A stretch of 64,000 bases of DNA. Origin: Deltaproteobacteria bacterium. Its GTDB lineage: Bacteria > Myxococcota > Myxococcia > Myxococcales > SZAS-1. The stretch spans positions 1 through 64,000 of the forward strand of contig JAFEBB010000009.1 of NCBI GenBank assembly GCA_018266075.1, written 5' to 3'. The first letter of the stretch is position 1. Every line of letters starts with the position of its first letter. Shown in pieces: positions 19,301-26,632 of the stretch. The translations under genes were made by a program, and so were the position numbers. The notes under the pieces were generated by a model. The model had not been told where the DNA came from. It saw only the letters and a program-made list of their open reading frames with translations, and searched no databases.

Positions 19301-19451
19301 GCAGCGTGGACACCACGATGGTCGGGTAATCCACCTGCGGCAGCGCGGACACCGCGAGCTGCTTGTAGGCCAGAAAGCCGGAGAGCGTCAGACCCACCAT
19401 CACCAGCGCAGTGGCGATGGGCCGGCGAATGAAGGGCTCGGAGATGCTCAC
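16317..19451 (-). CDS. mdtB: RND multidrug efflux permease, MdtB-like
   Basis: The 1044-residue RND permease starts at GTG 19451, and the stop of the adaptor gene overlaps it (GTGA). It opens with the family pattern SISEPFIRRPIAT and carries the conserved helix 4 motif GFVVDDAIVMIEN with both aspartates, so proton coupling is likely intact. It shares most of its length with the following gene, consistent with an ancient duplication giving the two subunits of an MdtBC-like pump. The C-terminal 25 residues are polar and cytoplasmic. No outer-membrane channel gene lies nearby, so a TolC-like protein encoded elsewhere is needed. Confidence 0.87.
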   Translation of the reverse strand: MSISEPFIRRPIATALVMVGLTLSGFLAYKQLAVSALPQVDYPTIVVSTLLPGASGETMAATVTTPLERQFGQIPSLSSMTSVSSFGSSQITLQFSLDRSIDAAEQDVQAAINAASNLLPRTLPAPPTYSKSNPADTPILTLAVRSDSLPLDQVDDEADSILAQKISQVSGVGLVTLNGGQKPAVRVQVDPEALAGASLTLEDVRNALVAANVNQPKGNLDGARQDYTLATNDQLFKADAFKPLVLAYKNGAAIRVSDVSNVIDGVENAQLAGWANGKRAIILNVQRQPGANVIQVAESVKKLLPKLSAALPQGLKIDILSDRTETVRASVDDVQVTLLLTVTLVVMVIFLFLRSARATIIPGIAVPLSLIGTFGVMYLLGYSLNNLSLMALTIATGFVVDDAIVMIENIARYIEEGDSPFEAALKGSKQIGFTIISLTVSLVAVLIPLLFMSGLIGRLFREFAVTLAVSIGVSAVLSLTLTAMMCAHLLEPHNAAHQGKFYKLTEDGWNAIARLYDAGLKWVLAHQRFTLLVTLGTVAFTAYLAIVIPKGFFPEQDTGMILGVTEAPVDVSFSRMMDLQSAVANAVQTDPAVVSVASFIGSDGTNETPNSGRLSITLKPRGERNETIEEILPRLQQKAAAVGGISLYLQAVQDLQIDARVSRTQYQFTLEDADAKELETWAPMVQAKLRERPELADVASDLQDPAPQLQVQIDRDSAARLGVTTQQIDDTLYDAFGQRLVSTIFTQLNQYRVILEVKPEARDDADALNRIYVHAATGESVPLSAVAKFIKGTAPPAVHHQGQFPSVTISFNLGHGASLGQAVQAIDDSMAKMGAPPGLHPTYVGSVQAFLQSLASEPALILAALITVYIVLGVLYESYIHPITILSTLPSAGVGALLALMLCGTEFSIISLIGVILLIGIVKKNAIMMIDFAIEATRDKGLGPVEAIHQACLLRFRPIMMTTLAALLGGLPLALEHGTGSELRRPLGISIVGGLVISQILTLFTTPVIYLYMDKLARALGLADAAPHADNKAPPHEAEPESAA

Positions 19452-20722
19452 CGGTCGCTCACGGCGCGTCCTGCCGCGCCACTCCCGCCGCCACCGCCGC
19501 CGCCCTTGTCGCCCCTGTGGTGGCCGCCGCCCGAGCTCTCACCTGCGCTCGCGGTGGCTTCACCGCGCGGCCCGCCGGCGCCCATGGACTTGGTGGACAC
19601 CTTGGCGCCGGGCCGGAGCTGGTTCTGCCCATCGATGACGACCTGCTCGCCGCCGGAGAGCCCGCTGGAGATGACCGCCGTGTCGCCCTGCACGAGCGAG
19701 ACCTTCACCGGGGTCGCGGCGACGGTCTGGTCTGCGCTCACGGTGTACACGAACATGCCGTTGGGTCCGGTCTGCAGCGCCTCAGCGGGCACCGTCTTCG
19801 CGTCGTGCTGCACCTCGAGCTTCAGCCGCGCCTTCACGAACTGGTTGGGCCAGAGCGTGTGGCCGGGGTTGTCGGCGATGGCCTTGAGCTTCAAGGTCGC
19901 GGTCGAGGCGTTGATCTGGTTGTCGACGAGCAGCAGCTTGCCTTCGCCGAGCTTGGCCGAGCCGTCGCGGCTGAACAGCTCGACGGTGAGCGTCCCTTGC
20001 GCCATCGCGGCCGAGACCTGCGGCAGGTCGTCCTGGGGCAGGGTGAAGAGCACCGCAATCGGGTCGAGCTTGGTGACCACCACGATGCCGTTGGGATCGC
20101 TCGCGTGGACGAGGTTGCCCATATCCACCTGGCGGACGCCGGTGAGCCCGTCGATGGGCGAGGTGATGCGCGCGTAGTCGAGGTTCAGGTTGGCCGATTC
20201 GATGGCCGCCTGATCGGCCTGAAGTGCGGCCTTGGCAGAATCGGTGGCGGCCTTCTGGTTGTCGAAGTCCTGCGGCGAGATGAGCTTCTTGTCGACGAGG
20301 TCCTGGTCGCGCTTGAGGTTGAGCTCGGCGTTGCTGAGCGTGGCCTGGTCTCGCGCGAGCGCGGCCTGCGCCTGATGTAACTGAATGGTAAAGGGCCGGG
20401 GATCGACCTGGGCGAGCAGGTCGCCCTTCTTCACGGCCTGGCCCTCGGTGAAGCTCACCTTCTCGAGGCGCCCGTCGACCTGGCTGCGCACGGTGACCGT
20501 CTCGTACGCCGCGGCGCTGCCCAGGCCCTCGAGGACGATGGGCACGTCGCCCACCTGCACGTTGGCCGTGCGAACGGGCGTCACGCGTTCGGCCGGGCTC
20601 GGAGCGCCGCCGTTCGCGCCCGGTGCTTGGGCCTCGCCGCGGCTGTGGATGAAGGCGCCCAGGCCGCCCACTGCGGCGAGGCCCACCAGGGCCATGACCA
20701 GCCTTCGCGCCATGTTTGCCAT
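19448..20722 (-). CDS. mdtA: RND efflux periplasmic adaptor, MdtA-like
   Basis: The 424-residue membrane-fusion protein has an N-terminal membrane anchor (about 8-22), a lipoyl/barrel-sandwich segment containing VRSQVDGRLEKV and GQAVKKGDLLAQVDP, and an alpha-helical hairpin rich in Ala/Gln (about 105-165). A beta-barrel domain follows, and a Gly/Ser/His-rich tail of about 50 residues ends the protein. MdtA-type adaptors bridge the RND permease and the outer-membrane channel. ATG 20722 is used; ATG 20713 is also possible, and neither has a strong ribosome-binding site. It is the first gene of the efflux operon. The glycine-rich tail is longer than in E. coli MdtA and may be disordered. Confidence 0.85.
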   Translation of the reverse strand: MANMARRLVMALVGLAAVGGLGAFIHSRGEAQAPGANGGAPSPAERVTPVRTANVQVGDVPIVLEGLGSAAAYETVTVRSQVDGRLEKVSFTEGQAVKKGDLLAQVDPRPFTIQLHQAQAALARDQATLSNAELNLKRDQDLVDKKLISPQDFDNQKAATDSAKAALQADQAAIESANLNLDYARITSPIDGLTGVRQVDMGNLVHASDPNGIVVVTKLDPIAVLFTLPQDDLPQVSAAMAQGTLTVELFSRDGSAKLGEGKLLLVDNQINASTATLKLKAIADNPGHTLWPNQFVKARLKLEVQHDAKTVPAEALQTGPNGMFVYTVSADQTVAATPVKVSLVQGDTAVISSGLSGGEQVVIDGQNQLRPGAKVSTKSMGAGGPRGEATASAGESSGGGHHRGDKGGGGGGGSGAAGRAVSDR

Positions 20723-20880
20723 CCCAGGCTGCGGAACCGAGCGCCACGTGGTGACGGGCGCGCCGACCGCCGAGCCATTTCCCGAGGTCTGTCTCGGCGG
20801 CCGGTGCGATCCGTCGCCCCGAAGACCCGTGCCAGCACGCGAGGTTAATCCCGGTTGGGGCGTGGCGCGACAGGAAGCGG

Positions 20881-21414
20881 TTATCGCCGCGCCGGCTCGC
20901 TCGTCAGCTCGGCATGGACGGCTTCGACCACCGGCACGAGCGCCGGGTGCTGGATGAACGCCCGCGCGCTGGCCACGAACTCGGCCATGCCTTCTTGTCC
21001 TGCGCGGTGGTGCGTGAGGGCTTGCAAGGCCATGTCCAGCCGGTCGAGCTCGCGGACGAAGCGCGCCTCGGGATCCTGCTGGGCTTCGTAGGCTTCCCAC
21101 AGCGCGACGACGTGAGGCGCGCTCGTGCCCAGGGCGCGCATGGCCGCGTGCTCGCGCTGGGACTTGTCCTCGGCCGACACGCCGTCGACGGGCGTGATGT
21201 CGCCCACGCGCACCTCGGGGAGGTCGTGGAGCGTCGCGTAGGCGAGCGCTCGCCCGCGATCCAGCTCGGGCGGCAGGAGCGCGAGCACCAGCCAGGCCAC
21301 GCCCCAGCTGTGGCTGGCGACGGTCTCCGGTGTGGGGACGCCCTTGCGCACCCAACCCGCGCGGGGGAGGGCCTTGAGCCGCACCGCCTCGAGAAGCAAG
21401 TCCAGCGTCACCAT
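20881..21414 (-). CDS. HD-domain hydrolase (YfbR/HDDC2-like)
   Basis: This 177-residue soluble protein has the metal-binding HD pattern: His35 in ASHSWG, HD in ATLHDLPE (about 62-63) and a later Asp in RELDRLDMAL. The size and the ETVASHSWG/HDLPEVRVGD signature match the YfbR/HDDC2 group, which removes 5'-phosphate from deoxyribonucleoside monophosphates. The substrate is inferred from family only. It is 158 nt upstream of the efflux operon on the same strand, so it is probably a separate unit. It is divergent from the small zinc-ribbon gene. Confidence 0.75.
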   Translation of the reverse strand: MVTLDLLLEAVRLKALPRAGWVRKGVPTPETVASHSWGVAWLVLALLPPELDRGRALAYATLHDLPEVRVGDITPVDGVSAEDKSQREHAAMRALGTSAPHVVALWEAYEAQQDPEARFVRELDRLDMALQALTHHRAGQEGMAEFVASARAFIQHPALVPVVEAVHAELTSEPARR

Positions 21415-21592
21415 GGGCGGAACTTACCAGACCCCAAGGAGGGAGCTGCCCAGAGAGGTGTCGCCAGGTGTCACACGGAGCGTGAACATGGGAGCGGCGG
21501 ATCCCCCTCGATGGGGCGCCCCCAAAAAGCGGATTAACGGCGTGCGTAGGCTCGGGTTGGGTACGCGACACAGGTGGGGTTGGAGGCGTCTC

Positions 21593-21802
21593 GTGAGCAC
21601 GGTGACCAGTGGCGTGGCGTTGCGGTGTCCGGTGTGCGGTGCCCCTGCGGAGCTGCGGTCGGTCTTGACCGACAAGGGCTTCGCGGTAGCGCGGGTGACG
21701 CTCGTGGCGCACATCTGCGATGCGCACGGGGTCGACATCGACGATGCGGCAGATCAGGTCGATCAGCTGCGCTGGGAAGCGACGTCGCACGAAGAGGCGT
21801 GA
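21593..21802 (+). CDS. Small zinc-ribbon-like protein
   Basis: This 69-residue protein starts at GTG, chosen because GGAGG lies 6 nt upstream (21582-21586). It contains CPVCG near the N-terminus and a CDAH pair about 40 residues later, so it could bind one zinc ion with three Cys and one His. The C-terminal 20 residues are acidic. Nothing further can be recognised; proteins of this size and pattern often bind nucleic acid or a larger partner. It lies between a divergent HD hydrolase and a convergent receiver protein. Confidence 0.6.
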   Translation: MSTVTSGVALRCPVCGAPAELRSVLTDKGFAVARVTLVAHICDAHGVDIDDAADQVDQLRWEATSHEEA

Positions 21803-21851
21803 GCCCACGGCCCGCGACCGACGGTCCGAGATCGGGTGACGGGAAATCGGT

Positions 21852-22709
21852 CTACGACTTCTTCTCTTGTGGATCTGGCGTCGGCTCGCTCGAGCGCCCA
21901 GACGGCAGCTCGGTCTGCTGCGGCGGCGTGGGCTCGCTCGGCCGGCCCGTCGGCGGCGGCACCTTCGACATCGGCGTGACCTCGGGCGGCCGGGTGATCG
22001 GGCTGCGTCCTGGCAGCACGGGCGTGGTCTCGGGGGCGCGCGCACGCCCGGTCAGAGCGGGCTGCGGCTCCGTCGGCGGCCGAGCGGAGTTGGCGCCCGT
22101 CGCCGGCCGCGCCGTGCCCACCAAGGCCCCGCTGACCGGCCGGGCTCCCGCGAGCGGACTCCCGGCAGGCGGTGTCGCGGTGCTCGGCGGTCGCGCCGGA
22201 TTGCCTGCGCTGATCGGCCGGGCCGGGTTGCTGCCGCTGATCGGTCGCGCGGCTGGATTGCCGCCGCTGATCGGTCGCGCGGCCGTCGCGGCCAACGTCC
22301 GCGACGCCGGCCGCGGCTTGGCCAGGTTGCGCTGCATCTGCGCCAGCCTGCCGAGCTGCTCCATCAACCGCACCAGTCGGCCGTGCTCGAAGGGCTTCTC
22401 CAGCGTGGAGAGCATCTCGCCGCCTTCCGCGGGCCGCGCGGGCGCCAGCTCGCCCGGGGGAACGAAGATGACCACCGCCTCGGGCCGGCCTTGCGCGCGC
22501 AGCTTCTCGTAGAGCTCCAGACCGGTGATGCCGGGCAGGCGCACGGCCACGCAGACCACGTGGAAGTCCGATTCACGCAAGCGCTGCAGGGCCACGCTGG
22601 GAGATCGGGTGATCTCCACCTCGAACGCAGGCGCCAACGACGTGCGGAGGCTCTCGAGGAGGGCCTCGTCGTCGTCCACCATCAGCACCCGAAAGCGCGT
22701 CGAGTCCAT
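21852..22709 (-). CDS. Receiver-domain protein lacking the phosphoacceptor Asp, with Pro-rich repetitive tail
   Basis: The 285-residue protein starts at ATG 22709. Residues 6-125 form a CheY-like receiver with the acidic cluster VDDDE (11-15) and Lys105 in EKPF intact. The phosphoacceptor position is Ala55 (CVAVRLPG, where LLDVxxPG is usual), so it cannot be phosphorylated in the normal way. From about 135 to the end the chain is Pro/Ala/Ser/Thr-rich, with at least three copies of an ARPISGxNP repeat followed by looser ARP(P/V)S-like units. This is probably a flexible linker or a binding region. There is no output domain. Likely a constitutive scaffold or signalling adaptor. Confidence 0.75.
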   Translation of the reverse strand: MDSTRFRVLMVDDDEALLESLRTSLAPAFEVEITRSPSVALQRLRESDFHVVCVAVRLPGITGLELYEKLRAQGRPEAVVIFVPPGELAPARPAEGGEMLSTLEKPFEHGRLVRLMEQLGRLAQMQRNLAKPRPASRTLAATAARPISGGNPAARPISGSNPARPISAGNPARPPSTATPPAGSPLAGARPVSGALVGTARPATGANSARPPTEPQPALTGRARAPETTPVLPGRSPITRPPEVTPMSKVPPPTGRPSEPTPPQQTELPSGRSSEPTPDPQEKKS

Positions 22710-22810
22710 CCGGGTCGCTAGTTTAGGCGCTCGCGCGCACATTTCCAGCGTCAGGCGGGCGGACGGCCCGTGACGCTTGCATTTCACCTGGCGGCGTTTG
22801 ACGCTGAGGT

Positions 22811-23332
22811 GTGCGCATTCGCTTCACAGTGGCGGGGTTGATGGCGCTGGCGGCCTGCAGCGTGCAGCCGCCGAGTGCGCCGGCTCCCGCCCCGACGACG
22901 ACTCCCGCCCCCGCACGACCCAGCACGCCGCTCCTCCTCAAGGGCAGCTTCAGCGACGGCACGCCGCTCGAGCTCGACGCCCTCAAGGGTCGGCCCTGGG
23001 TGGTGAACCTCTGGTTGCCTGGGTGAAGCGCTTGCGTTCGGGAGTTTCCCGAGCTCGAGGAGGTGAGGGCGCAGTACGAATCGCAGGGCGTGGGGTTCCT
23101 CGCGCTCTCGATTGACCCGGACCTGTCCGAAGTGACCGAGGCGGCGCAGAAGCTGGGCCTGAGGTTCCAGGTCGCCTCCGGTCCGGGCGATGTGATGCAC
23201 CCCTTCGGCGTGCGCCAGGTGCCGGACACGATATATCTCGATGCCAGCGGCAAGGTCGTGGCCTTCGACAAGGGGCCGCAGGGCAAGGCGCAGTTCGAGA
23301 AGCAGGTGAAGGCGCTGCTCGCGGCGAAGTGA
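22811..23332 (+). CDS. TlpA-like thioredoxin-fold lipoprotein; probable selenoprotein (TGA = Sec72)
   Basis: Read through the in-frame TGA at 23024-23026, this gives 173 residues. They comprise a lipoprotein signal (LMALAAC), a Pro/Ala/Thr linker, then a TlpA/AhpC-like thioredoxin fold with PWVVNLWLPG, the redox motif, REFPELEE, a second half with DVMHPFGVRQVPDTIYLD and the cis-proline VP. The TGA sits exactly where TlpA proteins have the first cysteine of CxxC, giving U-S-A-C (Cys75). Both sides share one frame. A hairpin at 23031-23059 follows. The protein should act as a thiol-disulfide reductase at the periplasmic face. It starts at GTG 22811 with a weak ribosome-binding site. The alternative is a nonsense mutation, which the hairpin argues against. 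The next gene starts 40 nt downstream. Confidence 0.75.
23031..23059 (+). promoter_or_regulatory. Candidate bacterial SECIS element
   Basis: A stem-loop begins 5 nt after the in-frame TGA. The upper stem CGGGA/TCCCG (23039-23043 with 23047-23051) is perfect and closes a three-base loop GTT (23044-23046). The stem continues downward through 23036-23038 with 23052-23054 and, after one mismatch, 23031-23034 with 23056-23059 (two G-U pairs in total). The loop begins 17 nt after the TGA, and its first base is G followed by U. These features match the described bacterial SECIS layout, which recruits SelB. It lies inside the coding sequence. Confidence 0.7.
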
Positions 23333-23372
23333 TCGCCGGTCTAGACTGCGCGCGTTCCCGGAGCTCCTCAGC

Positions 23373-24806
23373 ATGCGCTTCTCGCCCTTGATCCTCGCCG
23401 GTCTCCTCGCCGGCTGCGCCACGGGCGCAGAGACCCAGCAGCCCACCGCGCCCGTCGACGACGGCACGGCGACGCTCAGTGAGCTCCGCACCGTGCGCTC
23501 GCGCGTGCGGCACGGCGACGGCCCGAAGGTTCACGCAGAGCTCGCCGCACAGCTCCAGCAGCGGCCCGGCGACAAGCACGTGCTCTTCCTCGACACCGCC
23601 GCGGGCATGCCCAGCGAGGCCGCTTGGCAGGCGTTCAAGTCGCAAGCCGCGGACACGCCCAACGACCCCTGGCCGCTGCTCGCCATGGCCATGACGTATC
23701 TCGAGTGGGGCATGGTGCCGCAGGCGAGCCAGACGCTCGACAAGGTGGAGGCGCTCAAGCCCGGCTACGTGCCCACCGCGCTGGTGCACGCGCAGCTCCT
23801 GCAAAAGGAGAACGACCCCAGCGCCAAGGCCGCGTACGAAGCGCTCAAGGCGCGCGCGGACCTGCCCGAGATCCACGCCGGCCTGGGCGAGCTGGCCATC
23901 GCCGCGGGTGACGTCGCCACCGCGAAGACGGAGCTGCAGCTCGCTTCCAAGGGCGACGCCGCGACGCTGGATGTGGAGAAGGCGCTGGCCGCGGTCGCCA
24001 AGCAGGATCACGACGACGTGGCCGGGCTCGCGGCGTGGAAGGAGATCGTCGCCATGTCGCCGCAAGATGGGCAGGCGATGGTGGAGCTGGCCAAGCTCGA
24101 GGAGTCACAGGGCGACGTGGAGGGCGCGAGACGCGACTTCACCAAGGCCGCCGATCTCCGCGGCATCGACCTCGACACCGCGCAGCACCTGGTGGCGCTC
24201 GCCAAGAAGGCCGGCGACACCAAGGGGCTCACCGACGCGCTCACCACGCTCTCGCGCATCGACAAGGACCACGCCGCGCCGGAGCTCGAGCTCGCGCAGC
24301 TCGCGGCCAGCCAGAAGGACGGAAAGGGCGCCGAGTCGCACCTTCACGCCGCGCTCGACCGCGAGCCCAAGAACCCGGCGATCCTGCTCGCGCTCGCGCG
24401 GCAGCTCCGCGACGACGGCCAGACCCGCGACGCCATCGAGGCCTACGACAACGCCGCCGCGCTCCCCGGCGCGCCGCCCGAGGCCAAGGCCGAGCGCGAT
24501 CCCCTGGTGGCCGATCTCAAGCTTCCCGAGAAGCCCATCGCTGGCGACGTCAACAGGATCAATATGAAGTTCAGCGCAGAGTTGAATAAATTCTACCACG
24601 AGCGCCTGAAGGCCCACCCGGGCATGAAAGGCACGCTCCGCCTGGCCGTCGACGTGGACGCGAGCGGCAAGGTGCTTAGCGTCGGCGTGACGCCGACTGG
24701 CCTCGACGACGAGAAGCTGCTCCTGCACGCCTACTTCGTGATGAAGCAGGCCGAGTTTCCCAAGGCCAAGCGCTCGCCCGTCTTCGAAGTGGAGCTCAAG
24801 CCGTGA
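23373..24806 (+). CDS. TPR-repeat lipoprotein with TonB-like C-terminal domain
   Basis: The 477-residue protein has a lipoprotein signal (LLAGC, Cys at about 15). Most of the length is alpha-helical repeats with TPR-like spacing and A-x-A-rich helix pairs (about 60-370). The last 75 residues contain GTLRLAVDVDASGKVLSVGV and a final FEVELKP. They resemble the C-terminal domain of TonB/AgmX-family proteins, which bind periplasmic partners. It probably serves as an envelope scaffold. The NamZ gene overlaps its stop by 4 nt, so it heads a tightly coupled operon. Codons at 24578-24596 (NKFYH) are unusually AT-rich. Confidence 0.7.
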   Translation: MRFSPLILAGLLAGCATGAETQQPTAPVDDGTATLSELRTVRSRVRHGDGPKVHAELAAQLQQRPGDKHVLFLDTAAGMPSEAAWQAFKSQAADTPNDPWPLLAMAMTYLEWGMVPQASQTLDKVEALKPGYVPTALVHAQLLQKENDPSAKAAYEALKARADLPEIHAGLGELAIAAGDVATAKTELQLASKGDAATLDVEKALAAVAKQDHDDVAGLAAWKEIVAMSPQDGQAMVELAKLEESQGDVEGARRDFTKAADLRGIDLDTAQHLVALAKKAGDTKGLTDALTTLSRIDKDHAAPELELAQLAASQKDGKGAESHLHAALDREPKNPAILLALARQLRDDGQTRDAIEAYDNAAALPGAPPEAKAERDPLVADLKLPEKPIAGDVNRINMKFSAELNKFYHERLKAHPGMKGTLRLAVDVDASGKVLSVGVTPTGLDDEKLLLHAYFVMKQAEFPKAKRSPVFEVELKP

Positions 24807-25984
24807 GCGTGAAAACCGGGTTGATGGTCGCAGCGCAGCGCGGATTCGACTTCCTCCGGGGGAAGCGCGTGGGTGCCATCTGCAACCCCACGGCCGTGGA
24901 CGACACGTTCCGGCACCTGGCGGATCTGCTCCGCGAGGCGAACGGCGTGACGCTGGCGGCGCTCTTCGGGCCGGAGCACGGCGTGCGCGGCGCAGCCCAG
25001 GACATGATCGGTGTCGACAGCGATCGCGACCCGAAGACGGGCGTGCCCGTGCACTCGCTGTACGGCAAGACCTTTGATTCGCTCAAGCCCACGCCCGAGA
25101 GCCTTCAGGGCCTGGACGCGCTCGTATTCGATATTCAAGATGTTGGAAGTCGATATTACACTTTTGTTTACACGATGGCCCTGTGCATGCAGGCAGCGGC
25201 CAAGGCGAAGATCCCGTTCTTCGTGCTGGATCGGCCGAACCCGATTGGCCTGGAGGCCGTCGAGGGCAACATCGTGCACGAGGGCTTCGGCTCGTTCGTG
25301 GGCATGTACCCCATCGCCACCCGCCACGGCATGACCGCCGGCGAGCTCGCGAAGTACTTCAACGTCGAGCACGGCATCGGCTGCGAGCTCACCGTCATCG
25401 CCTGCGAGGGCTTGAAGCGCTCCATGCTCTGGGAGGACATGGGCCTGCAGTTCGTGCCGCCGTCGCCGAATATGCCCACGCCCGACACCGCGCTGGTGTA
25501 CCCCGGCATGTGCCTCGCCGAGGGCACCAACCTCAACGAGGGCCGCGGCACCACGCGGCCGTTCGAGATCTTTGGCGCCCCGTACCTCGACCCCGAGGAG
25601 TACGCGGCCGCGCTCACGGCCGAGAAGCTGCCCGGCGTGATGTTCCGGCCGCTGCACTTCCTGCCCACGTTCCACAAGCACGCCGGCAAGGACTGCGGCG
25701 GCGTGATGATCCACGTGACCGACAAGCGCGCGTTCCTGCCCGTGCGCACAGGCGCGGCGACGATGCTTCATGCCTGGCGGCAGGCGCACACCCGGGGCTT
25801 CGCGTGGCGCACCGAGAAGTACGAGTTCGTGGACGACGTGCTCGCGATTGATCTGCTCTTTGGCACGGACAGCGTCCGTAAGGGCATCGAGGCGGGAAAG
25901 CCGCTCGACGGCTGCCTCGACGGCTTCGCGACGGATTTGGCCACGTTCCAGAAGAAGCGAGCCCGGCATCTCATCTATTCTTAG
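24803..25984 (+). CDS. DUF1343 / NamZ-type exo-beta-N-acetylmuramidase
   Basis: The 393-residue protein belongs to the DUF1343 family. Conserved segments include FGPEHGVRG (about 56-64), DIQDVGSRYYTF (about 110-121), DRPNP and GRGTTRPFE. The characterised member NamZ removes N-acetylmuramic acid from the non-reducing end of peptidoglycan fragments. This copy has no signal peptide, so it should act on recovered muropeptides in the cytosol, unlike secreted Bacillus NamZ. It starts at GTG 24803, overlapping the upstream stop. The DIQDVGSRYYTF stretch is encoded by mostly A/T-ending codons, unlike the surroundings. The next gene follows after 3 nt. Confidence 0.85.
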   Translation: MSVKTGLMVAAQRGFDFLRGKRVGAICNPTAVDDTFRHLADLLREANGVTLAALFGPEHGVRGAAQDMIGVDSDRDPKTGVPVHSLYGKTFDSLKPTPESLQGLDALVFDIQDVGSRYYTFVYTMALCMQAAAKAKIPFFVLDRPNPIGLEAVEGNIVHEGFGSFVGMYPIATRHGMTAGELAKYFNVEHGIGCELTVIACEGLKRSMLWEDMGLQFVPPSPNMPTPDTALVYPGMCLAEGTNLNEGRGTTRPFEIFGAPYLDPEEYAAALTAEKLPGVMFRPLHFLPTFHKHAGKDCGGVMIHVTDKRAFLPVRTGAATMLHAWRQAHTRGFAWRTEKYEFVDDVLAIDLLFGTDSVRKGIEAGKPLDGCLDGFATDLATFQKKRARHLIYS

Positions 25985-25987
25985 GCC

Positions 25988-26632
25988 ATGAAGATCGGCC
26001 TCCTCGCCGACAGCACGGGCGACATCGATGCGCTCGAGCGCGGCACCGATCTGCTCGTGTCCAAGGGCGCCGAGCGCATCTTCTTCCTTGGCGGCCGCTA
26101 CCCCGATGTCGACGAGATGATCCTCCGCAAGCGCGCGCGCCGACGCGGCGATCGGGCGTACAGCGACCAGGACTTCATCGACGACGTGGCGGCATTCCTG
26201 GGCGCCAACACCGGCGGCACCAAGGCGCGGCTCGCGGGCGCCGACGAAGAGGACCGCCTGCGCTCCCGCTTCTCGCGCGTGCCCTGCGTGGAGAGCCTCG
26301 AGTACCGCGATCCGAAAGTTCCGAAGAAGCTCGTGGAGCTCGTGGGCGACATGCTCGCGTGCCTCGTGCACGACAAGGGCGACCTGGTGAAGGACGACAT
26401 GGTGAACGCCGTGCTGCTCATCCACGGCAAGAGCCCCGAGCCGAACGTGGTGCAGATTGGGCCGCGGTACTTCGTCACGCCGGGGAGGCTCACGGGCGCG
26501 AGCGAGCAGACCTGCGCGCTGCTCGAGACCTCGGCCGCGGAGCTGCGCTTCGAGGCCTTCACGCTCGACGGCACGGCCATCAAGAAGCTCGCGTTCCCGC
26601 GCGGCTCCAAGAACAAGATCTCGGTGAAGTGA
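25988..26632 (+). CDS. Metallophosphoesterase-like protein with degenerate active site
   Basis: In this 214-residue protein the first 40 residues (MKIGLLADSTGDIDALERG, then FFLGGRYPD) follow the opening of calcineurin-like phosphoesterases. The metal ligands DxH and GD are not conserved, and no GNHD or GHTH motifs occur. It is therefore probably not an ordinary phosphoesterase. The remainder has a basic stretch (KRARRRGDR) and a beta-rich C-terminus. It sits between namZ and nadD, with 3 nt and 1 nt junctions, suggesting a linked role in cell-wall or nucleotide recycling. Function unknown. Confidence 0.6.
   Translation: MKIGLLADSTGDIDALERGTDLLVSKGAERIFFLGGRYPDVDEMILRKRARRRGDRAYSDQDFIDDVAAFLGANTGGTKARLAGADEEDRLRSRFSRVPCVESLEYRDPKVPKKLVELVGDMLACLVHDKGDLVKDDMVNAVLLIHGKSPEPNVVQIGPRYFVTPGRLTGASEQTCALLETSAAELRFEAFTLDGTAIKKLAFPRGSKNKISVK

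Noticed and set aside
16344-20177. Long open frame antisense to the RND efflux genes
   Set aside because: Low-complexity Arg/His/Asp-rich translation, opposite to a convincing three-gene efflux operon. Another frame shadow of high GC content.
23063-23332. Independent small thioredoxin gene starting after the TGA
   Set aside because: Starting at GTG 23063 would lose the conserved REFPELEE and the redox motif, and no ribosome-binding site fits. One gene read through the TGA explains the sequence better.
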